Positions 8,151-14,938 of a stretch of DNA of 23,461 nt are shown one piece after another. Position 1 is the stretch's first letter; every line of letters begins with the position of its first letter. The notes beneath the pieces are model-generated. The model had not been told where the DNA came from and did not search any database. It worked only from the letters and a program-made list of their open reading frames with translations. Source of the stretch: a virus; IMG/VR virus record IMGVR_UViG_3300042884_000135, positions 1-23,461 of that record; one strand, 5' to 3'. A program made the position numbers and the translations under genes.

Positions 8151-9131
8151 TTAGTTGTAAGTCAAAGTTATAACTCCACCAGCATTGAATGCTCCAGAGT
8201 TAGCTGGGTATAATTGACGATAAGTGTTGCTAACTCCAGCCGTTATCAAAGCTATACTACCAACATTTCCAGATGAAAGCTGGGTAGAAAAGTTTATAAT
8301 CGGTATATTAACGCCCTCATTTGTATTGTTAAAGATTGGGCTATTGGTCTCAATGGTATCATATACGTTTACACTCGGAGCTCCTCCAGGGACTGTTCCA
8401 TCAGAGCATGGAGCAAACCTATATGTTCCACTATAGCCTAATGCGCCTTTTCGTTGGGCAAACATTATGGCATTATCTGGTTCGTGAGTCTTGCACGTAT
8501 CTTCTAACTTACTACCGTAGAAGAATAATCCGGTATAACCTCCGGTACCACCAGCTCTAACATCGTATGGGTCTGTAAAGTCGGTTGGGAACCATCTTGG
8601 TGTTACACTATCATACGACCTGGACGAATTAGGGGTTACTGTAAATGTTCCATAAGGACGCGTGTACCTATTAGTTGAAGCGGATCCTTGACTCGAGTTA
8701 CCAGCATAATCTGTAGCTATAATATAGTAAGCAACAATCCATGTTTCGCCGCCTGTATTTCGTCTATTAGTTGGTGTAGAAAATGTTGTTTGATCTCCGC
8801 TAAAACTTCCAGATGGGATACTATAACTAGATCCAGCTACAAAACCACTAGTTGTTCCATAGAACAACTGATACAGAGTGGCGGATGCTACTCCAGATTC
8901 ACTATCAGTTATTGAGTCCCAAGATACAGTCCAACTCGATCCATTTGCCGATGCTGTTGGCGTTGGAACACTAGGTACTGTATTATCATACTGATAAACA
9001 GGCTGCCATACCCCAGACACTTTAGTGTAGGCGTTTGTCATACCTTGCCACGCTCCACTAACTTTAGCATATGGACGATTTGCGCCAGTTATTTCTTTCC
9101 AAGTTCCTGATTCTTTAATATATATACTCAT
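8151..9131 (-). CDS. Fibronectin III-like minor tail or surface protein
   Basis: This 326-residue protein starts at the ATG overlapping the previous stop (ATGA, 9128-9131); an upstream in-frame start is less likely. Residues 1-50 carry three short copies of a K-x-S-G-x-W-[KQ] unit (K-E-S-G-T-W-K, K-V-S-G-A-W-Q, K-V-S-G-V-W-Q), often seen at the start of phage fibre proteins. A single Fn3-like beta domain follows (about 53-155: V-P-T-P-T-A, W-T-V-S-W-D, Y-Y-I-I-A-T-D-Y-A-G-N-S). The remaining 170 residues are Gly/Ser/Thr-rich with no match I recognise. The protein probably decorates the tail or binds surface sugars. It is coupled to the preceding decad-repeat protein, so the two may work as a pair. 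Confidence 0.65.
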   Translation of the reverse strand: MSIYIKESGTWKEITGANRPYAKVSGAWQGMTNAYTKVSGVWQPVYQYDNTVPSVPTPTASANGSSWTVSWDSITDSESGVASATLYQLFYGTTSGFVAGSSYSIPSGSFSGDQTTFSTPTNRRNTGGETWIVAYYIIATDYAGNSSQGSASTNRYTRPYGTFTVTPNSSRSYDSVTPRWFPTDFTDPYDVRAGGTGGYTGLFFYGSKLEDTCKTHEPDNAIMFAQRKGALGYSGTYRFAPCSDGTVPGGAPSVNVYDTIETNSPIFNNTNEGVNIPIINFSTQLSSGNVGSIALITAGVSNTYRQLYPANSGAFNAGGVITLTYN

Positions 9132-9643
9132 GCTGTATACTTCAACCAAATGTCACCATTTACCCCATCACCAGAAACAGGTGCTTCAGTTGATGTCCAA
9201 ATTGTGTTATTGGTTGTTGCTCCAGATCGAACATAAACGCCTGCAAGTTTACTAGCCGCAATAGCAGCAGTAGATGCAACTTTGGCGTTGGTTACAGCAC
9301 TAGACGCGAGTTTTGCTTCCGTTATGTTACCGTCAAGAACTTTAACGGTTGTTACAGCTCCGGTTCCAATTTTGATTGCTGTTACTGATCCTGTTGCTAA
9401 CTGTGTTTCAGTTATTGCGCCAGCGGCATGAGCGGCTGCAATTGCAGCATTTAGTTCTACTTCTGTAACTTCACCGACTGGTCCTTGAGGTCCTTGAGGT
9501 CCTGTTACATCACCAGCATCTAACGTTGTGCCATCGTGTTTTGTTAGAATCAAATGACCTGAGCCATTTATTGTTCCACTAACAACAGATGAGCCTTCTA
9601 TGGCTTCCATTCTTGCTGCGGTAAATACTGTTACTGTTGCCAT
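9128..9643 (-). CDS. Short fibre protein with collagen-like patch and decad repeats
   Basis: This is 171 residues. Residues 1-47 begin MATVTVFTAARMEAIEGSSV, a start seen in minor tail proteins of Gram-positive phages. A short collagen-like G-P-Q-G-P-Q-G-P patch follows at 48-55, then a helical Ala-rich linker. Residues 75-134 are six 10-residue repeats of the G-[AS]-[VI]-T-x-x-x-[LIV]-x-[TSD] type, compatible with a beta-helix or trimeric shaft. The C-terminus has a G-D-G-V-N-G-D-I-W-L-K-Y strand, like the G-V-D-G-D-F-Y-I spacer in the large fibre at 21204-23381. AGGAGG precedes the ATG, which shares a base with the upstream stop (TAATG). It is probably a trimeric tail fibre or appendage. Confidence 0.65.
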   Translation of the reverse strand: MATVTVFTAARMEAIEGSSVVSGTINGSGHLILTKHDGTTLDAGDVTGPQGPQGPVGEVTEVELNAAIAAAHAAGAITETQLATGSVTAIKIGTGAVTTVKVLDGNITEAKLASSAVTNAKVASTAAIAASKLAGVYVRSGATTNNTIWTSTEAPVSGDGVNGDIWLKYTA

Positions 9644-10461
9644 TAGATATCCTCCTCGTTTTTATTTGAACTACTGATTGTATATGTTTCTGTATCTATA
9701 ACAGTTACGTTATCAGCTATAATATCGTACTCAGTTGGATCAATACCGTCTTGTACGATTATACCGTCTCTTGCTGATATAGCGGTCCATGTTCCATTAC
9801 CATTATCTTGAACAATGAGTCTATCCCATTTACGAATAAACGTTGTTAAACTTTTCATTGTTGGCAATAATGGTTCTCGTGTTGCATCACCGTATAAAAT
9901 ATCTTCTAAGTCTAATAGTAACCATGGATCTATTTTTCGACTATCTATAATTAAATGTGAAGACGGACGGTGACCCTCAATGACTTCAGGAATGCTAGTG
10001 ATATCCCATGAAAAATCATCAGGTTCTAAATCTAAAGCTAAAGTTTTTCTTACTTTGTTAGCTGGGGTGGCGGTAAGGTTATACAAAATATGTAATTTAT
10101 AACCACTACTAAAGTTGTTATCATCTTCGCCTATTAGTGTTCTATAGCATAAGCCGAATCGTTTGATCGGCTGCTCTGTTAAATATACACCATCTTGATC
10201 TTCGATAACGCCTTCGCATTCCAAAAACTCATCTGGATAGGTGTATGCAGACATGCTTCCTGAGTAATTACCTAACGTAACTAAATCGTTAAATTTAGTA
10301 GCGTTAAAGTATAGTGGTTCTACTTTAGTATCGTTCTCTTCGGATACTCTAATTAAGCCGTTCCAAGGAACACCACTTTTACCTTCAACATAAAGAACTG
10401 CACGATCTAAACCAGCTTCATAAAATTTTGATCCTAATTCATGCCAATTAATAACAGTCAT
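9643..10461 (-). CDS. Second major tail protein paralogue
   Basis: This 272-residue protein is plainly homologous to the protein at 11044-11910 along its first 190 residues. Shared landmarks in order are W-x-[EQ]-L-G-x-[KR]-F-[YF]-E-[AT]-G-[LV]-D, [VA]-[PA]-W-N-G-L, A-Y-T-[YF]-P-D-E-F, R-F/K-F-G-L-[CS]-Y-R-T, G-Y-K-L-H and L-[ED]-D-[IF]-L-Y-G. The C-terminus differs: in place of the Ig-like domain it has N-G-N-G-T-W-T-A-I and T-E-T-Y-T-I-S-S-S, another tail-tube appendage type. ATG at 10461 is preceded by AAAGGAGG; the longer GTG start lacks this. Codons here are AT-rich, unlike the GC-rich first copy, suggesting lower expression. It could be a minor tube subunit, a tube-end cap, or a redundant duplicate. 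Confidence 0.8.
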   Translation of the reverse strand: MTVINWHELGSKFYEAGLDRAVLYVEGKSGVPWNGLIRVSEENDTKVEPLYFNATKFNDLVTLGNYSGSMSAYTYPDEFLECEGVIEDQDGVYLTEQPIKRFGLCYRTLIGEDDNNFSSGYKLHILYNLTATPANKVRKTLALDLEPDDFSWDITSIPEVIEGHRPSSHLIIDSRKIDPWLLLDLEDILYGDATREPLLPTMKSLTTFIRKWDRLIVQDNGNGTWTAISARDGIIVQDGIDPTEYDIIADNVTVIDTETYTISSSNKNEEDI

Positions 10462-10465
10462 AAGA

Positions 10466-10473
10466 CCTCCTTT
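10466..10473 (-). promoter_or_regulatory. Shine-Dalgarno site fixing the second tail-protein start
   Basis: AAAGGAGG lies four bases upstream of ATG 10461 and overlaps the last codons of the chaperone gene. It decides the start as MTVINWHELG rather than the GTG at 10479, and it is the longest ribosome-site match I noticed in the window. Confidence 0.75.
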
Positions 10474-11011
10474 ATCCACTTGTTTTTAGTTCTGCTTTTC
10501 GTTTTGCGTTTAATTCGCGATTTCGCATAGCGATCTCATTCTTAGACATCTTCTTTGGATTAGCATTCTTTAAGTTACATATTCTAATCAAAGCAAAAAG
10601 TCTATTAAGATGCCATGTCTCACACTCAAATGGAATATTAAAAGTAATCAGCCAAAAATAAATCAATTCAGATGTTACAATTTCGCCTCTTCCACGTTTT
10701 TCAGGCATAGTACCAAAAGTAGTAGCTGATCTTTTAGATTCAATATATGAGTTTATTTGTTGAATATTTTTATCAGAAAGCTTTGAAAATATGTCATCTG
10801 GATATTCATTGAGTATCATAGCTTTTATATAACCATAAATTTCTTCAGGTGTTTTTTTAGAATCACCTAAAAATGGCTTTTCAAACTCCGATTCCCACTT
10901 TGACAGTGAGATCAGAGAATGCTCAAGATTTAAAACAATGTCGCCATGTGATTCAAACTCTTCTGTTTCTTCGTTAAAGAATTCGTTTCCACTAACAATA
11001 ATTGTAAGCAT
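10472..11011 (-). CDS. Tail assembly chaperone-like protein
   Basis: This 179-residue protein starts MLTIIVSGNEFFNEETEEF and has the diagnostic L-E-H-S-L-I-S-L-S-K-W-E-S-E-F-E-K-P-F-L block at about 30-49. The middle holds K-T-P-E-E-I-Y-G-Y-I and a later E-L-I-Y-F-W-L motif; the last 30 residues are Lys/Arg-rich. This family lies just after the major tail protein in many Gram-positive phages and chaperones the tape measure during tail assembly. It begins after AGGAGATCAGAG and ends inside the ribosome site of the next gene. I found no canonical slippery heptamer near its end and no out-of-frame extension, so no G/GT-type frameshift is claimed. Its tape measure partner is unusually far away. 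Confidence 0.75.
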   Translation of the reverse strand: MLTIIVSGNEFFNEETEEFESHGDIVLNLEHSLISLSKWESEFEKPFLGDSKKTPEEIYGYIKAMILNEYPDDIFSKLSDKNIQQINSYIESKRSATTFGTMPEKRGRGEIVTSELIYFWLITFNIPFECETWHLNRLFALIRICNLKNANPKKMSKNEIAMRNRELNAKRKAELKTSG

Positions 11012-11043
11012 TCTCTGATCTCCTATGTCTTTAATTTAAACTA

Positions 11044-11910
11044 TCAGTCCCAGATGTACAACCAGTCGTCGTCAACGTTAGCTGGGAAGTAGTATCCAGC
11101 GTTAGGACGAGCGGTGATGATTGTATTCTCCGTGATGGTGTATGCGCCACTAGAAAGAGCCGTTAGGCCATCATAGTAGGTTACTCCAGCTTGGGATGGG
11201 ATTGTGATGATAGTGCTACCGTTGAATGACGGTACTTGCGGGGTAACGCTTGAGGTCTCTCCAGAGAACAATGCGATTACAGCATCGGGCAGCGGGAGGC
11301 TGGGGTCTGTTCCAGCAGTACCATAAAGGAAATCTTCCAAGGTACCGAGTGCTGAGGAGTTAACCTTAGTCGAATCAATCGTCAAGATTGAAGTCGGCTT
11401 AAGCATTCCAACAGAAACAGGCGTTGTTGCGATTGACCAGCTGAAAGTAATAGCCTCTGGCGAATCGTTAACTGTGTTGTAGGCGCGTTCCGAAGGACTT
11501 GCCTGGCAACCGTAAATAAGGTGAAGCTTATATCCTAGTTCATCGCCAGAAATATCGTTACCCATACGAGTACGATATGAAAGGCCGAACTTACTACGTG
11601 TCTGCTGTCCAACAGTAACACCACTCGTAGGAGTGGCCATACCGTCGAATTGAGCAAATTCGTCGGGGAAAGTGTAAGCTTCAATGGTTGCGCTAAATTC
11701 TTCAACAGAATACATGTTGAGGTACTTAACGTTGTCTGCGTACATTGGAGTTGGTTCTGCTCCGGATGGTGACTCAGTAACACTGGTCAGACCATTCCAA
11801 GCAACACCATCAGTGTAAACGCCATTTACGTTTGGTAGGTAGAGGACACCTTTGTCGACTCCGGTTTCAAAGAAACGTTCGCCGAGCTGGTCCCAATAAA
11901 GAATTGACAT
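11044..11910 (-). CDS. Major tail protein with C-terminal Ig-like domain
   Basis: This 288-residue tail-tube protein follows AAAGGAGATCAATT and begins MSILYWDQLGERFFETG. Residues 1-205 form the tube domain (V-A-W-N-G-L, A-Y-T-F-P-D-E-F, F-G-L-S-Y-R-T, S-I-L-T-I-D-S, L-E-D-F-L-Y-G). Residues 223-288 are a separate beta domain (T-I-I-T-I-P, G-V-T-Y, N-A-G-Y-Y-F-P, D-D-D-W) homologous to the end of the capsid protein. Codon use is clearly richer in G and C than in the flanking neck genes, as expected for a protein needed in hundreds of copies. This, rather than the paralogue at 9643-10461, is likely the main tube subunit. The tail terminator lies directly upstream and the chaperone directly downstream, the standard order. 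Confidence 0.88.
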   Translation of the reverse strand: MSILYWDQLGERFFETGVDKGVLYLPNVNGVYTDGVAWNGLTSVTESPSGAEPTPMYADNVKYLNMYSVEEFSATIEAYTFPDEFAQFDGMATPTSGVTVGQQTRSKFGLSYRTRMGNDISGDELGYKLHLIYGCQASPSERAYNTVNDSPEAITFSWSIATTPVSVGMLKPTSILTIDSTKVNSSALGTLEDFLYGTAGTDPSLPLPDAVIALFSGETSSVTPQVPSFNGSTIITIPSQAGVTYYDGLTALSSGAYTITENTIITARPNAGYYFPANVDDDWLYIWD

Positions 11911-11923
11911 AATTGATCTCCTT

Positions 11924-12229
11924 TTAGAAGAATAGTTTGTAGACGTCGTGGTTTAAATTATCAGCTGTGTAAAACCGATCAAATATACACATAGGAAGTG
12001 CAGCAACTTTTGATGGTATTTCGCTATCTGGATTTCTATCTATTACAGTAACTAAATATCGAGTTCGCTGCATGTAAGGTAAATCGTCAGCATGGTTAAC
12101 TATGGTATCGTCACGTTTATATATAATACATGGATACTGTAGTTGAACCGATGCTGGCGGTTGAAAATATACATTATTTGACCCTAGAATTGCAACTAGC
12201 ACTGCTTGTAAATCAAGTCGTTGGGCCAT
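11924..12229 (-). CDS. Tail terminator-like neck protein
   Basis: This is 101 residues from ATG 12229, preceded by GGAAG at eight bases; a GTG at 12238 would add three residues without a good ribosome site. Recognisable family features are Q-Y-P-C-I-I-Y-K-R-D-D, H-A-D-D-L-P-Y, R-Y-L-V-T-V-I-D-R-N-P-D-S and a C-terminal aromatic D-V-Y-K-L-F-F. This pattern is common in the tail-terminator gene located just before the major tail protein in Gram-positive siphophages. Such proteins cap the growing tail tube and bind the head neck. The start lies 17 bases inside the previous gene. The name rests on pattern and position. Confidence 0.7.
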   Translation of the reverse strand: MAQRLDLQAVLVAILGSNNVYFQPPASVQLQYPCIIYKRDDTIVNHADDLPYMQRTRYLVTVIDRNPDSEIPSKVAALPMCIFDRFYTADNLNHDVYKLFF

Positions 12230-12542
12230 TATACACACTTCCTATTGATAAGATTAGGCGGGGGTGTTGAACTTCTACACTTGTAACAGTCCAAAGAACC
12301 CCCGCCCAACTTACGTATTTAATCTTAAAAAAATGATCGATGGCATACTGGTCAGCAATAACACTTATTGAGTTGCCCACAGAGATATCATTGTTTATTT
12401 TTTCACCCTTATCAAACTTTGCTGTATTTCGAACAACATCGCCGAAATAAGAAATTTCAGTAATATCGTCTATCCATATACCAGAGTCTGCGGGATCTTC
12501 AATTGCATCTCCATAGCCAATTATTCCGTAAAATTTAGCCAT
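12213..12542 (-). CDS. Head closure / head-tail connector protein
   Basis: This is 109 residues, beginning MAKFYGIIGYGDAIEDP after AAGGAAAACCG. It is a small beta-rich protein with Y-F-G-D-V-V-R-N, I-S-V-x-N-S-I-S-V-I-A-D and V-S-W-A-G-V-L-W-T-V-T-S-V-E-V-x-H-P-R-L-I-L-S-I-G-x-V-Y-N-G, a signature I associate with neck proteins lying between capsid and tail terminator in Gram-positive phages. It probably seals the portal-adaptor ring and gives the surface to which the tail docks. It follows the capsid gene by 15 bases and overlaps the terminator gene. The HK97 gp6-like and gp10-like partners usually found beside it are elsewhere in this genome. Confidence 0.7.
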   Translation of the reverse strand: MAKFYGIIGYGDAIEDPADSGIWIDDITEISYFGDVVRNTAKFDKGEKINNDISVGNSISVIADQYAIDHFFKIKYVSWAGVLWTVTSVEVQHPRLILSIGSVYNGPTT

Positions 12543-12557
12543 CGGTTTTCCTTAAAA

Positions 12558-14627
12558 TCAGGCGGTGTACTTAAAGGTCCAGCTATCGTCTTCGCTAGTT
12601 GCGAAGTAATATCCGGCAGATGCTGGGTAAGCAACGATAGTCGCGTCTGCTGTAATTACAACAGTTCCGGTCTTAACGGTCGTTCCCTGCTTGTACGTTA
12701 CACCAGTAACTGTAGGAATGGTGATCGTGTTGGTGGCGCTGACAAAGGTCGGTGCAACTGGAGTAACAAGAGCTGCGTTAGCCGCAACCTTCTTAACAAC
12801 AATGGCTGCCTTCATCTTAATGAGTGCTCCACACAAACGAGTCTCGATGAGGTACTTGTGCTGGTTGTAGTCGATGTCGAAGTCGTCGAACATTGAGATT
12901 GCTCCGCCCTTGTCAGCACCGAGGACATAGTCCTGCGGGTTAACGAGGATAGCAACGAGTTCTGCTTCTTCTTCCATAACTTCAACCGGAACAATGTCCA
13001 GAACACGCAGTTCCGAAGCCAATTCACCAAGATCACGATAGATTCGACGACCAAGTGTGTCCTTGAGTAGCAAGAACTGTGAGATATAGGTTTCGGTGGT
13101 GTACATGGTTGGTGTACCGGTACCCTTGAAGTGCTTGCGGTTTTTGATGATCGCATCAATAACTTCCTGCACTGATGAGTTTGCGTCATCCAAGTTAACG
13201 TTAACAACGGTGGTGTACAACTCGTGATCCTTAGCGATCGGGCGAATGTTACCTTCGTTGATCTTGTCTTCGTGCGAAACGTCACGACCGTCACCGATCA
13301 AGATTGCGCGAGCAATTTCTTCATCGAGCATCATGCGCATTTCAGCCTTCAACCAGGTAACGACATCAAAGTCGGTAATGTCGATCATGTCATCACGGTC
13401 AAGCTTCTGCTTCTTGTAGATGGTAGTAGGAGTCGTGATGCGCTTTGACACGCCGAAGTACTCTTCCTTCTTCAAGTCGCCAGTTACATAACCCTTAGCA
13501 CGGGCATCATCAAGCGTGATGTCGGCATGCATGGTCTTAATGCGGCTGAACGGGCTCTTACGGGTGTCGCCAAGCAACTTAGTGACCCATTCCGTACGAC
13601 GCTTAAGCCATTCTGGAACAGCATCAAGTGCAGTAGCTTCTGGGAATAGCTGATCAACATCGGTAATACCGTGTGACAATGCATATGACTCAATTGCATC
13701 TTTAAGCGATCCGCCCTTTGAGGCATCAGCAACGATACCCTGCAAATCAGCGTGAGAAATAGCAGCCTGTGCCTTATTGTTGTTGTTTTCAAAAATGTTA
13801 TTTGACATTTCCATACCTTTCGTGTTTGCGTGATTAATTTCTTCTTGTGCATCTTCAAAGAGTGCATTAAAGAGCTCTTGTTGTTGTTCGTTTAGTGATT
13901 CATAAACTTCTTGTGCACTAGCATCATCGTCTAATCCACTTTGAGCCATTACTGCTTCGTCTTGACTATCTTCTACGGCTTGACCAATTAAGTAATATAC
14001 TACTTGCTTTTGTTCATCACTTAGTGTATCAAATACGTCTTGAACAGTCATATCTGAACCAGCTGCGGCTTCTGTCTTGTTAGGCATATCTGCCATGTTA
14101 GCATCTCCTGATTTGTGTGTTAATACTGCTTCTTCAACAATATCAATTTCTTTTTTATTAACTGAGTGAAAGAGTTCAATACCCGTATAAATAATAGCTT
14201 CATCTTCAAGCTGAGTCTCAAAACCATCTGAGTGACGAATAGTTACACTTTCAATAATTGCCCCTGGATTAGCTCCAGAAAGAACTAGACTTACTTCTCG
14301 AATTGCACCGTGAAGTACGCGACCAGCTTTTTCAATTAATTCATTTGCCCAGATTGACAGCATATTAATATCACCATGTTCAAGTAAACCTTTAGCATGC
14401 GAAGCTTTTACTGAGCTATTAAAATATCCATATGCGTAAACACCGTCTTCTCGATTTTCAAGAATAGCGTGTCCAAGCACATTTTCTGGATCATTATGGC
14501 CGTGTTGCCATACTAATGGGACTTTCATTTGATCCTGATGTTTAAAAGCACCAGGCATAATTGTCCTACCATCGGTACAACGCAGCCCTGCTTTAGTAGC
14601 GTAACCACTAAAATCATAGTTTGCCAT
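12558..14627 (-). CDS. Prohead protease - scaffold linker - major capsid protein fusion
   Basis: This is 689 residues from ATG 14627, preceded by AAAGGA; ATG 14645, in ATGA overlap with the upstream stop, would add six. Residues 1-150 are an HK97-family (S78-type) prohead protease with the catalytic His in V-W-Q-H42-G-H and Ser in R-E-V-S113-L-V-L-S-G-A-N-P-G-A. Residues about 180-270 are acidic and helical with two related repeats, resembling a scaffold or delta domain. Residues 274-620 are an HK97-fold capsid protein (R-T-E-W-V, K-R-I-T-T-P-T-T-I, D-F-D-V-V-T-W-L-K-A-E-M-R, A-I-L-I-G-D-G-R). Residues 622-689 are an Ig-like domain. GC rises sharply at about 13,808: 35 of 60 bases at 12901-12960 against 22 of 60 at 14161-14220. 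No stop or frameshift separates the parts. Confidence 0.9.
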   Translation of the reverse strand: MANYDFSGYATKAGLRCTDGRTIMPGAFKHQDQMKVPLVWQHGHNDPENVLGHAILENREDGVYAYGYFNSSVKASHAKGLLEHGDINMLSIWANELIEKAGRVLHGAIREVSLVLSGANPGAIIESVTIRHSDGFETQLEDEAIIYTGIELFHSVNKKEIDIVEEAVLTHKSGDANMADMPNKTEAAAGSDMTVQDVFDTLSDEQKQVVYYLIGQAVEDSQDEAVMAQSGLDDDASAQEVYESLNEQQQELFNALFEDAQEEINHANTKGMEMSNNIFENNNNKAQAAISHADLQGIVADASKGGSLKDAIESYALSHGITDVDQLFPEATALDAVPEWLKRRTEWVTKLLGDTRKSPFSRIKTMHADITLDDARAKGYVTGDLKKEEYFGVSKRITTPTTIYKKQKLDRDDMIDITDFDVVTWLKAEMRMMLDEEIARAILIGDGRDVSHEDKINEGNIRPIAKDHELYTTVVNVNLDDANSSVQEVIDAIIKNRKHFKGTGTPTMYTTETYISQFLLLKDTLGRRIYRDLGELASELRVLDIVPVEVMEEEAELVAILVNPQDYVLGADKGGAISMFDDFDIDYNQHKYLIETRLCGALIKMKAAIVVKKVAANAALVTPVAPTFVSATNTITIPTVTGVTYKQGTTVKTGTVVITADATIVAYPASAGYYFATSEDDSWTFKYTA
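13806..13820 (-). promoter_or_regulatory. Internal ribosome site and start for stand-alone capsid protein
   Basis: Inside the fusion ORF, AAAGG (13816-13820) lies seven bases before an in-frame ATG (13808). Starting there gives MSNNIFENNNNK and a 416-residue capsid protein with its Ig-like domain, a normal stand-alone length. The site falls where base composition changes. It is inferred from sequence; the competing ATG at 13814 is too close to the ribosome site. Confidence 0.6.
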
Positions 14628-14641
14628 TGTTTTTATTCCTT

Positions 14642-14938
14642 TCATAGAGATGTCTTTTGTTTAAAAATCTGTTGTATTTTTGTTACTTCTGGTTCTTCAA
14701 CGAGATTTATTATTTTTTGAACCATTGCATTTGGTATGTGTAAAATGGAGTCTAGACAATCAACTTCGCTAAGCGACTGTGCTATCGAGGTGTGTTTTTT
14801 TTTACCATATTTTTTAGCATCAATTAAATATCCAACAGATTTAACAACATAGTCACCATCGTCTTCTAAATCATTTAAATATTCCCATGAACCAGAACCA
14901 GCATGCGCATCATGCCAAATAACAAGAACTAGTTTCAT
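14642..14938 (-). CDS. Conserved small phage protein of unknown function
   Basis: This 98-residue protein lies between portal and protease genes, coupled to both by ATGA overlaps (14935-14938; 14642-14645 if the next gene uses ATG 14645). It begins MKLVLVIWHDAHAGSGSW, then has acidic D-L-E-D-D-G-D-Y, V-K-S-V-G-Y-L-I-D, S-I-A-Q-S-L, and I-L-H-I-P-N-A-M-V near residue 70. The W-x-D-A, S-V-G-x-L and H-I-P-x-x-x-V order resembles a family of small phage proteins of unknown role that I have seen near head genes. A run of nine A residues in the coding strand (near 14795-14803) lies in the K-K-K-H stretch. No enzyme motif is visible. Confidence 0.6.
   Translation of the reverse strand: MKLVLVIWHDAHAGSGSWEYLNDLEDDGDYVVKSVGYLIDAKKYGKKKHTSIAQSLSEVDCLDSILHIPNAMVQKIINLVEEPEVTKIQQIFKQKTSL

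Noticed and set aside
10472-10600. Programmed frameshift at the end of the tail chaperone gene
   Set aside because: There is no canonical slippery heptamer (only C-T-A-A-A-A-A-C), and the downstream frame is the separate tail-protein paralogue with its own strong ribosome site.
11535-11783. Minus-strand frame of 82 codons inside the main tail protein gene
   Set aside because: It is out of frame with a well-supported gene, has no ribosome site and shows no domain.
12812-13867. Additional minus-strand frames at 12812-13294 and 13484-13867
   Set aside because: They overlap the capsid gene in another frame, with Ser/Thr/Arg-rich products typical of out-of-frame GC-rich coding DNA.
14790-14806. 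A9 run in the 98-residue gene as a possible slippage site
   Set aside because: Shifting frame by one gives a stop within about ten codons and no useful extension.
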